Shown here piece by piece: positions 1 through 9,539 of a stretch of 64,000 bases of DNA; the first letter of the stretch is position 1, and every line of letters starts with the position of its first letter. Location: positions 62,001 through 126,000 of the forward strand of contig JAPWGK010000028.1 of NCBI GenBank assembly GCA_029641185.1. Reading direction: 5' to 3'. The DNA is from Pseudofabraea citricarpa (lineage: Eukaryota > Ascomycota > Leotiomycetes > Helotiales > Dermateaceae). A program made the position numbers and the translations under genes. The notes under the pieces were generated by a model that saw nothing but the letters and a program-made list of their open reading frames with translations, was not told the origin of the DNA and searched no databases.

Positions 1-888
1 ATCTTCTGGTACATCTAAGAAATCTGCAAGTCGAAGCCAGTCCTTTTGTTTGAGTACAAGGCGAAGTGTTCGTCCGCCCAAGAATTTCCAGGTCTTTCCT
101 AGGATAGTACTTGGTGATTTTTGATTGATTTTGCTGCATACTTCTGTAATCAATGGCTTTACTCTGTCCTGTAGCTGAGACAGCACATATGACGGAAATG
201 ATGCAGAGTACCAAACGTGAATCAATGCTTCGGCGTTGCTTAACGGTGAAGGGGACGCCTCAGCGGTAGTCGAGTCTTGTATAGTCAAAGCCAGAAGCAG
301 CAAAATGGTGTTTCTTGCCACGACATCAAACTCTAGGTCGTTCATAGTGACATCGAACTGCTGCATCATATGATGCGGGAGACTTGCGATTGTTCTAACG
401 ACATGACGCAAATCTCCTGACGCTATTGTACATTAGCAGGCACAACCTGACTACGCTTCGGCACTGACCAGCAAATAGCAATGCAATATTTTCTTTATAG
501 TCAATGCCCTCGTTCCGCTCTAGATTCAAGACATCTACCGCCGGGGTATTCCCCCACAAGTATTTGCTGCCTCCGAACACGTTATGCCAGTTCGTAGATG
601 CTACGCCGCTCGCCCAGTGTGGCATGCGACCTTCACGATCCCATGCGGGGCGCCAGTGCTCCTTGGCCATCGGAGACCGACAAGCCTTCTTGTGCTCTGG
701 CCAGTGCGCCTTTTGACAATCGACATCACAATACTATTGTCTATGTCAGGCAATCCCAACGGCTGTAGTGGAATACTAACGACAACAAGTTTGCAGTTTC
801 CACAGGCTTTTATGCCCTGTCTGTCGCAAACAGACGTTCCAAGCATCCAGTTTGAGCAAGGTGGTAGAAGGACCGAAGGCGCAATCAT
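1..888 (-). CDS. MYND zinc-finger / DUF4470 protein (5' part, runs off the left edge)
   Basis: Partial gene with exons 888-781, 733-469 and 422-<1. The introns at 734-780 and 423-468 restore a continuous frame. The first exon and the start of the second encode a MYND zinc finger: CDRQGIKACGNC, then YCDVDCQ, then KAHWPEHKKAC, so the finger is split by intron 1. A DUF4470-type segment follows, with the hallmark LWGNTPAVDVLNLERNEG, then SGDLRHVVRTIASLPHH and, near the window edge, RTLRLVLKQKDWL and ADFLDVPED. Proteins of this build are common in filamentous ascomycetes and often carry the loose label mitochondrial splicing suppressor 51-like; their function is not established. The ATG at 888 is the only one close upstream of the finger, but a further 5' exon cannot be excluded. 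The C-terminal half lies outside the window. Confidence 0.78.
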
Positions 889-2365
889 AGTAGTGGTGCA
901 GATGAAGACAAACTTGTAGAATCAAAAGAATACAAAGACTGTTGCGGTGCCTCTGCGTAATTGAAGGCGATATTGGAGGATAGGTCCATTGTGCGGCTTT
1001 TGGGTGAAATTCTTTCTGCGCATGGTGGAAAACTGTGTAACATACCCAACAACGACGATCGGCTGCAGGTTGATGCATTGATAGCCAGCGGAAGCAAACC
1101 AAAGTATAGGTAGAATAAAGATAATTTGCGCAGCCGCGGCCGTGGCGGCCGCTTGGCCGACCAACAAAGCTCCAACAGGTCTAGCCTAGCGTTAGTGATC
1201 AAGCGACTCCACAATAAAAAATTCCGAGTACTTCAGCCTTTCTTTCTTCTTCCCAAACCACGAAACCACGAAACCACCAAATGAACCCGGTATTCTCTTT
1301 CTTCCACCAAACACGAGATCGACGACCCAAGTTCTTGCCATCAGAAGACGTACCAGGTAAGCTTCCTAGCTATTTCTATTTCTCACAAGCCTTCCCAATA
1401 TTCGCATGATTCAAAATTCCACACAATTCGCAGTTTTCACGCTAGCCGTCGCCAAAGAACCTTTTACAGACGAGCGTTGAGCGCAACTTCTTCCTTGGAT
1501 GTATGATCGAATTTGAACATATTACGTTGCGAGTCTATCAAGTCGAACTTGGACGCTTGCTGACTTGGTTGTGTCCATATAGTTACTCCTTCTCAATTCT
1601 CAAGAGACTCATCCGCGATCCGTAGCTTCTCGACAGCAATAACGCCTGGACATAGGTAGGTTTGTGGACTACATTGCGCAGCGTGTGCAAGTGGTGCTCA
1701 TCCGACTCCTTCGAATTCTAGTCGACTTCTATTCGTTTTGTTCTGTATATTGTTGCTGTGGTTGGGAATATTGTAATAGCAATTGAGATGCCAAAAAATA
1801 ATAGACCACTCTTGCCAAATATGATTATGAGCTCCAGCATTCTATACTTGCCTCTCTTGATATGTGTGTAGTTTATTTCTTTATCATAGCGACGAAGCGA
1901 TACGGAGGGCACACGGAAGGCAAAGATGCTCATCCTGGTCCCGGTTACACAAAGCTCTTCAATTCCGTGCGCCGAACTTCTCCTAATACCTGATTCTTAT
2001 TACATATAACTACGATGAAATCGGGGCTAATTTGCTATTTACCTTTTGCCTTGATATCTACTGTGACCGAGGTTGTGGAATAACTCTACCCGGAGAGAGC
2101 TGTCTTTGTGTCTAAAAATGTATGAATAGCAAAATAATATCGACTCAGCTAAGCTTGAAATGTCCTGCAAACCCAAGTGCATATTAGACATGGCGTGTAA
2201 ACTTATATTCGTAGGCACGGAATAGATAAGATACTGTAGTCATGATTTGACCTTCAACCTGACTCTTATTACAGAATTTGCGCCAGTTAAAGGATTGAGT
2301 AGTTCAAGTGTTTAATTCTCAAGGATCTGCTTCACACGTCAGTCTTCATTCAGTGATATATAAAG

Positions 2366-2650
2366 AACAAATAAGTCTAGCGACGGGTCAGACGTGCAAC
2401 AAAACAGTAGGTATAACTTCACATATCACTCGTGAACAAATAAGTCTAGCGACGGGTCAGACGTGCAACAAAACAGTAGGTATAACTTCACATATCACTC
2501 GTGAACAAATAAGTCAAGCGACGGGTCAGATATGCAACAAAACAGTAGGTATAGCTTCATACATCACTCCCAGAGCAGATAAGTCAAGCGACGGGTCAGA
2601 TATGCAACAAAACTTTATAGATGTAGCTTCACACATCAGTCTTTGCATAA
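2366..2650. repeat. Minisatellite, four copies of a 69-70 bp unit
   Basis: Direct repeats begin at 2366, 2435, 2504 and about 2574. Each contains AAGTCTAGCGACGGGTCAGA (or the AAGTCAAGCG variant), followed by GCAACAAAACAGTAGGTATA. The first two copies are almost identical; the third and fourth are diverged, and the fourth is offset by one extra base. There is no sign of coding function. Confidence 0.9.
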
Positions 2651-3002
2651 CAGCCTGTAGAACATCTATATCATGTATCTTCAGTCACTACCAACCAACC
2701 TTTCTACCGTCCCACCAAAGCCCTCGAACATGGTGTTAAGAGCACAGAGAACTTGTTATGGTGATTTAGGAGAGCTGCTTTGCGTATAAATCAGTTGTAT
2801 AGTGTTGCTAGGTTCGCCTCGAAACGAATAGGATGTAGTGGTAACATAGCGACGGAGCAACAGGCTTTGCACGCCCACGCAGGTCTTGAGCATTATCAAA
2901 CCCCCTCATACTTATCGCCGCCATTTAAGAAACGAACTTCAATACCATGCCAGTGTCTTGTAGTGATTGATTCCTTGCTCTTGACAAAGTTGCGATAGAT
3001 CC

Positions 3003-3118
3003 GGCGATTTCGGCGATTTCGGCGATTCTCCAGCTATCTCGCCTTGCCAAGCGCGTGTGCAGCAATTGATGTTCCGGCGGTAGATGGCGGTAGATGGCGG
3101 TAGATGGCGATATAAATG
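3003..3118 (+). promoter_or_regulatory. Repeat-rich promoter of the aminotransferase gene
   Basis: Three tandem copies of the 9-mer GGCGATTTC lie at about 3003-3029, and three to four tandem copies of the 10-mer GGCGGTAGAT at 3076-3110. The last copy runs into GATATAAATG, a TATA-like box about 155 bp before the ATG at 3270. The transcription start is inferred, not seen. Confidence 0.5.
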
Positions 3119-3269
3119 AGCAAATCTGGATGACACATACACGACTACCCAGAACTGGAGGCAGTGAAATCTTTGCATATAAAGTGTGCAAGACAGCCAG
3201 AGACAACAAAACCAACCAATTTCAACATCCAGCAACGATTTCTCTTTAACTATCTCCACCATTAGCAAG

Positions 3270-4785
3270 ATGGACAGTCTTATTACGTCGCTGGCCAGCA
3301 ACATGCATCTATCTCCAACGTTGGAGATAAACGAGTTGGTGTTAGCAAAGCGGGCAGAAGGGAAAAAAGTTGTGCATCTCGGGTTCGGCGAAGCTACTTT
3401 CCCCATCCCGAAACACGTCCTTGCCGCGCACCGAGAAGCATCGCGATGCACGAGTTACCTGCCCGTTGCGGGTCTACGCGGGCTCCGAGAGGTTTGCATC
3501 CCCTTGTGTTCCTAACAGATGTGCTTTGTCTAAGTATGCTGACTTTTCTTGAAGGCAATTGCAGCATTCAACACTCGGCGGCTCGGTGTCGATATTAGTG
3601 CGGATCAAGTCGTCATCGCGCCAGGATCGAAACCAGTTCTCTTCGCTCTCTTCGATATTCTGAGAGGGGATGTTCTTTTGCCGCGGCCGTCGTGGGTCAG
3701 CTATGAGCCGCAGGTGCAACATGCCAACAAGAAGCTGTTTTGGGTCGAGACGGACGAACAGGACCGACACACAATCACCTGTAAGTTATACCATATCTTG
3801 ACAGACTAAAGGCTCATGACTCTTGTTTAGTAGAGGCACTAGAGACGTCATACAAGCAAGCGTTGGAAGCAAAGGCTGATCCCCGTATCATGCTTATCAA
3901 CAGTCCCTCTAATCCAACAGGCCAAGTCTTCGCACCTGCTGTGCTGGAGACGATTTCGCGCTTCTGCCGCGAGAAGAAAATCATTCTCATCACTGACGAG
4001 ATCTATTCGGATTTGTGTTTTGATCCTGCGGCCGTGGAGGTTAGTGGGTTCACGAGCAGTCCAACTGACGAGGCTATTGTTATCATGACCGGAGGTCTTT
4101 CAAAGGCAAGTCCAATAAACACCCCTAATTTTCAGCCAACTACCTAAACTCTAATATCTCTTTTGTACAGACGTATTCCGCAGGCGGATGGAGAATCGGC
4201 TATGCCATCTTCCCACCCTCGGTTGATGGCCTCGCCATACGCAAGGCTACATTGGCATATGCTTCAGAGTGCTGGTCAGCAGCATCGGCACCTGCTCAAG
4301 TTGCAGCAATCGAAGCCTTCTCGACATCCGACGCAATGGGACAATACCGTAGCACTGTTGCTGCACTGCACCGACAATGCACGTTGGGTTTGTACGAAGC
4401 GCTGAAAAGACTCGGCTTGGATATTACCAAGCCCGAAGGCGCCTTCTACGTCTACCCGTCATTCCAGCCGTATGCGGCTCAGCTTGCAAAACTCGGCGTC
4501 TATACTAGTATGCAGTTGTCTCGATGGCTGATCTCAGATTGCGGTCTCGCTGCTTTGCCCGGCGAGGCTTTTGGCGAGGATGATACTGGCCTGCTTGGAG
4601 GACGTCTACGCCTTCGTATGGCGACCAGCTATTTGTATTTCGAAGACGAAATAGAACGCTATCAGAGAGGCTATGAGTTGTTAGACAGGAGCTCCGCAAA
4701 GAATGATGTGGAGTTGCCTTTGCTGGCAGAAGCCATCGCCGCGTTGGAAATGGCTGTTAGGAAGCTGGAGACGATTCAGGTATAG
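3270..4785 (+). CDS. PLP-dependent aminotransferase, class I/II
   Basis: Four exons (3270-3491, 3555-3780, 3831-4105, 4171-4785) give 445 aa. This is a fold-type I PLP enzyme with the order expected for class I/II aminotransferases: a substrate/PLP segment SYLPVAGLRGLREA, then NSPSNPTGQVF, then TDEIYSDL (the Asp that contacts the pyridine N), then GGLSKTYSAGGWRIGY, in which Lys241 is the likely Schiff-base lysine, then RLRLRMATSY near the C terminus (carboxylate-binding Arg region). The substrate cannot be told from sequence. The family includes aspartate- and aromatic-type enzymes. Intron 3 begins AAG|GCAAGT, a GC-AG intron placed exactly after the PLP lysine codon; no GT donor fits there. 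No targeting peptide is evident, so the protein is probably cytosolic. It is convergent with the NmrA-like gene. Confidence 0.9.
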
Positions 4786-5166
4786 GTCGTTATATATCTT
4801 CTCATCATCACGCGGCCTACTCCGAGGACAACTTTGCTCGCTTAGTTGAGCATGGTAACTTGTTAGGACTAAGTGACTTTTTGTCAAAGCCGAAGCGGAG
4901 TTTTTTCCCTTGCGGACCAGGCAGACACTGGCTGGGGCGAAGGAAAATTGTTTGGGGTTATCATAACCCAGTTAAATTTCATACGCTAGTATCTAACACT
5001 ATTCTAGCGTAAATAATCTTTTAAATCCACAGAAATCATTCAAAAGCAACTTATATCCTTGCACTGATCTTTTTCTAACCTTGAGCAAGGTAAAAAGAAG
5101 GCGTAGTAAACCAGGCGTCTTATCATACAGGAAGTTCCCTCGTCGTTTAAATCATGAAGCACACTT
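4786..5166. other. Convergent 3' spacer
   Basis: 381 bp between the stops of the aminotransferase (+) and the NmrA-like gene (-). It must contain both 3' ends; nothing else is recognisable. Confidence 0.5.
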
Positions 5167-6144
5167 CTACTTCGACGACAGCAAAACCTTCTTTACACTT
5201 TCCCTCAAATCCCCATGGCTCAGTCCCAGCAGCTCATTGGCGCTATCTGCAGACTGAAGAGCATGTGCCGCCCGATCAGCAAACTGGTACTGACCGACAA
5301 AGTCCCAAAACGCCTTATAGGCCTGGCCAGTCGCGAGGTTCTGGTCACCCTGGGACTCAGTCTCGGCGGCCGTCTTGCGCGTGACGTCAAACTTCACACC
5401 GGACTCCTCTTCAAGAACGCGGAGAAGCTCGTTCTGCGTCGTAGTGAAGGACGAGATCATCAGGTACTTGTTCCTGGTCTCGTCGGGCTTCTGCAGGACA
5501 GCCGCCACCGCTTGGCCAATGAGTGCCAGGTTCGTCGACGACCAAGCCTCGTTTCCCGAGTCCACGATCGTGGCTTTCTTGCTGGGGATATCGAAGCCCA
5601 GGAATCCTTTTGCCAGGGACTAGTGGGTTGCGAAGCGTGTTAGATGAACAACTCTCTCCAGCGGGTGCGAGGTAAGCTATCTTACCCAGTCGAAAAACAG
5701 ATTATTCCCCAACCCCGTCCACGAAAACCACTCGTTCTTCTCGGCCTGCTCGATCAGGTAATCCACCGTTTGGATCTTGCTCGCCAGCATCTTGCCCAGC
5801 TTCGTCGTACGCCCTACCGTCCGGGTATTGAGTCCGTACTCGGACGGGATGAAGCGCTTGATCTTGGCCTCGACGGCCGCATCTACCAAGATCCTTTGCT
5901 CGCCCGTCGCCATGGTCCCAATGACGGAGACCAAAGCATCGTGGCCCTGCAGTGCCGCAACCAGCGAGTCTTTGGATGTGAAATCGACTTTCTTGACTGT
6001 GACCTCGGACGGGAAAGCCGTCGAGGACGTCGCGCGGCTGATGGCTGTGACTTTGAAATTGGACTGCAGCAGGGAGTTTACGATGAAGACGCCGAGATTA
6101 CCTGCTGCGCCTATAACGGCGACGCTCTGGATTGCGGGAGGCAT
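5167..6144 (-). CDS. NmrA-like / isoflavone reductase-like NAD(P)-binding oxidoreductase
   Basis: Two exons, 6144-5686 and 5619-5167, with intron 5620-5685 (GTAAGA to CTAG), give 303 aa. The N terminus has a Rossmann dinucleotide-binding loop, VAVIGAAGNLG (residues about 8-18), typical of atypical short-chain dehydrogenases of the NmrA/isoflavone-reductase group. It is followed by the conserved stretch KRFIPSEYGLN, characteristic of fungal isoflavone-reductase-like proteins. Such proteins act as NADPH-dependent reductases or redox sensors; the substrate here is unknown. Soluble, no signal peptide. The ATG at 6144 is directly followed by the Rossmann strand, so the start is well supported. Confidence 0.88.
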
Positions 6145-6952
6145 TTGATTTGATTTGAAAAGACCTTAGCGAGCGAGGTGATTGATAGATGGATGGGCAA
6201 GCGAGAATCGTGTAGAGACAGGAAGAAAGGAATGAAGGAAATGTAGCTGGAATATAGGTATTTAACTAATTCGTTGCCCAACTGCCGATTGTGTTGCCCC
6301 TCATCGTACCTACTGTATCTGCCCATCGCCCACCTCGTCCCACTCTGGATCTTGTTTGCTCGGTAGATATACGGGTCTGCATGAGTAATGAAGAACTGGG
6401 TTGTGCATTGCCTTCCTCCACCTTCCTAAGCTAGCGTTGCATTATGCATTACCTGCAGCGAATCGGGCGCACGGCCTTTTGCATACCGGTTTCGGAAGCT
6501 TCAACCACGACGGACGCTACAGCTAGTTTATAAAAAGTACAACGTCGTTTGTTTCCCTACTGAAAATGCAAATCGTCAGCCTCGCTTAAGGAAAGCCACC
6601 GACGATATGTTAGCTGAAGGAAGTTCTTTAAACGCTTCGAAGGTGCTACAAACCTTGATTTACAAATGATCTTTGAATACTGGTCATGTCTCAATGCAAA
6701 AGCGACCAAATTGCTGGTTCTGGTGAAGTAGAGATAATTCTGCTTTCTCATTAACAATATCGAGATTCTTTCGGGTCCGAACTAAGGCATGATTCATCAA
6801 TTTGCTTGTCAGGAGAAGAAGTTAAGCGACGAACAAATTCGGCAAGACAAGATTCTTTCACACGCCAATCTCTCATTCTTTTCTGTTTGTCTTCTGGAGA
6901 AGAAAGTAATAATATAAGCCAAACCCACTCCTATCTCTTTTCTTCATCCCAA
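6145..6952. other. Intergenic region between two minus-strand genes
   Basis: 808 bp holding the promoter of the NmrA-like gene and the 3' end of the rhamnogalacturonan lyase. No RNA gene or further coding frame was recognised. Confidence 0.5.
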
Positions 6953-8884
6953 TCACAAGTCCCAATCCAAAAACACACTATCCCACAACCAACCTCTCCA
7001 CTTCGTATACCGGGTAACCTTCAAATCCACCCAATTCGTGCCACTCTTCAACGCACCCGCTGGAACGTTCAAGGTATACAGTCTCCACTCACCGGCCGTC
7101 GTACCTGAACGATACAGGGCAGGGTCACTGTTGAGATCCTTGGTGATGAGCGATCCGATCTGGAGCCCATTAACACTGACGACCAAGTCGGAACTCTTCG
7201 AGTAGCCAGCAAGTGCCAAACCCAAAGTCGCCGTTCTATTGCCAGCAACGCCAGAAGACGAAGCGGGCACGTCAAAAACAACCCTCCACGTCCCGAGGGC
7301 AGACTGGGCATAGAACCAGTCCTCGTCGCGAGAAACACCAATCGTAAAAGTCAGATTCGCCGGGCTCAACTCTGCCAATCCATGCGTATACGGACCAGCT
7401 CCGTTCTTGAAGCCCGCGGCTTTGCGATCGATGTCCCCGATTTGGAAGATGCATTCTTTGGCCGAGACTTCCCAGGTCAAGGACGCGAGAGCCGTGTCTT
7501 CATTCGCCGAGACGACGACGTCGTTGCGTGTGAAGGTCGTCTCGACAGCTGCAAGCGCGCCGCCGTTCGACCACGCCGAGAGCGCGTACGAACCTGCGCG
7601 GACGTCGGCGATGCTGAAAGACCCGTCTGCGTTGGTTGTGCCGACGTAGTTATAGCGTGCGCCCTGGTCGAGCGTCGTGATGTTCGAGCGGTTGTCGCCC
7701 AGGAAGATGGATGCGTTTGCGGCCGGTTTCCCATTAGAGAGGCTGAGAGAGCCCGAGACGGATCCGCGTGAGTGGTAGGCGGCGTCTTGGATGAATTCGT
7801 ATGGCCACGCTGCGAATTCCTGCTGTGAGCGCAGCGAGGCGTCTTCTTTTGATCCATCGTTCTGGAAACCACATCTCATGTTAGCGTAGCATCCAAGTTC
7901 CAAGTTCCAAGTTCCAAACATCTTCCCCCCACACGACTCTCTCTTTCAGAAAGCAAAAGCTCCAAAAAACCCCAAAAAGAGAAGAAAAAGAAAAAGACAT
8001 ACAAGATACCACAACCAGGGCCCCCAAATCTTGCCAGCCTCAAACGTCGCAGCCGACGAGACCTGAAAGTGCGACCCATGGACGACATTCAACATGACAG
8101 CATCACCGGTCTTCGACTCGCGGTGGACCGTCAACTCCTGCTTGAGGTGATTGCCATTGAGATAATCGCGGCCGGGGCGGATATACCAGCTGCCAAAGCG
8201 ATCTCCATAGACGCCATGGAAGTCGATGTCTCTGATGGGGGCCGAGTAGTCGTACTTGGTGATGAAAGACCCGTCGGCGCGCTGCCACGTCTCGTCTTGC
8301 ACGTTGGTCGCCGCGAGGATGTCAGCGTACGCGGGCAGCGGCGCGTCTTTGATGTTCGTCCGTCCCGACGTGAAGCTGCTGTTGTCGAGACGGAATAGCG
8401 AGCGCAGCACCCCCAGCGTGGGCAGCGATTTGTTCTCGATGTACTGGTATGCCCCGCTGAGGTTGGCGTAGATGATCCAGTGGAAGTCGATCTGCGTCGC
8501 TGTGAAGACGACGTCGATGAAGTCCGGGCCCTCGTTTGCGATGCTCGCTGACGTCCATTGGAAGTTGGCCTCGCCGTCTATTTTGTATATTAATTACTCA
8601 TTTTCTTCCTAGGCTGTTCGAGTTTGGTGTGGTCTGGTTTGGTTTTGGGATTATAAGCTATCATTGTACGCACCATAGCCAGAATAATGCCCCACCGCAT
8701 CCCCGATCAGATCCCGCCCATTATAGAAGAGCTTCTTGCCATAGACACTGCCGATGGTGATATTCCACAGATCATTACCAATAACCCATTCCGTCGCCGA
8801 GAGTTCCTGGAGGAAGGGACCAGATGCGGCCGCAACAGCTACGGGAGCCAGAAGAAACGCCCAAGTAGAAGAAGAGATCCTCAT
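6953..8884 (-). CDS. Rhamnogalacturonan endolyase, polysaccharide lyase family 4
   Basis: Three exons (8884-8674, 8577-8003, 7861-6953) give 564 aa, close to the roughly 530-aa family enzymes. The secretion signal is MRISSSTWAFLLAPVAVAAA. The catalytic PL4 domain follows, with SGYDGEANFQWTSASI (joined across intron 1), RSLFRLDNSSF, GSWYIRPGRDYLNGN and MLNVVHGSHFQ, which probably carries the catalytic His. Next come a fibronectin-III-like middle domain (RGSVSGSLSLSNGKPAANAS) and a C-terminal carbohydrate-binding-like domain ending WVDLKVTRYTKWRGWLWDSV. Family enzymes cut the rhamnose-galacturonate backbone of pectin RG-I by beta-elimination, outside the cell. Intron 2 (141 bp) contains a CCAAGTT triplet repeat. 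Several N-x-S/T sites fit a secreted glycoprotein. Confidence 0.93.
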
Positions 8885-9539
8885 GGTTTTTGGATTGACT
8901 TATAAAAAGCACAAGAGAACCAAGATACTACCAAGAAGAAATAAAATAAAATGCTAAACCCTTCCCTCCCATCTTATACAAAACTCAAAAATTCCCTTCC
9001 CATCTCATCACACAATCCCTTCAGGAAATGGTGCAATCCACACTTGCAATCTTCGAGGAACGAATGCCCTCGCAAAATAAGAATTTAATATAATTCCAGC
9101 CGCGCGAACGGGAACGAGAGCTCAAAATCGGTTGCAGCTACCGAGAACCCCCTGGAATGCCCTCCACTCTTGTGCAGCCTGCAGGAGCTTGAATGCTTAA
9201 CCTGCGTCGGCTCCGGCTTGCTCGACGGAACGAGGGAAATCTTCTTTTGTGAGCTGCCTAATACGTAGTAGACGGGCCGAAGCACACAAGCAATTTCTCC
9301 GATGACAAAGCTTGGTCGGTGTAGGAGTCAGCGAACGGAAAGGATACCACCATCAGATTCGTGATTTTATAGCAAAAGACGTGTATTCAGAGCTAATCAT
9401 AGAAGCTCGATGAAGTAAAAGAATCAATCATCAAGAAAGAGATCAAAACAATCGACAATGTAAAGCAAGAAACCAAATGAGTGTCCACAAATATCAACCC
9501 CACAGCGATATGTTCCCTTCCGCCTCAGAAACCCCAGTC
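8885..9539. other. Intergenic region, lyase promoter
   Basis: 655 bp containing the upstream region of the lyase (-) and the 3' end of the exchanger gene (-). No additional gene seen. Confidence 0.5.

Larger units (their letters stand above)
889..3269. other. Intergenic region, 2.4 kb
   Basis: No gene is supported here. It holds a GC-rich patch near 1130-1155, a 69-70 bp minisatellite (2366-2650) and, next to the aminotransferase, two short tandem repeats and a TATA-like box, listed separately. The open frame across the minisatellite starts with GTG and is a by-product of a repeat length divisible by three. Confidence 0.6.

Noticed and set aside
885..1214. Minus-strand frames upstream of the MYND gene
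   Set aside because: No family resemblance, they overlap each other, and none links by splicing to the MYND exon in a convincing way.
2308..2739. 143-codon open frame with 23-residue repeats
   Set aside because: It begins with GTG, consists of the minisatellite, and exists only because the unit length is a multiple of three.
7382..8398. Plus-strand frames of 110-130 codons across the rhamnogalacturonan lyase
   Set aside because: They are antisense shadows of a GC-rich coding region with unmistakable PL4 motifs on the other strand.
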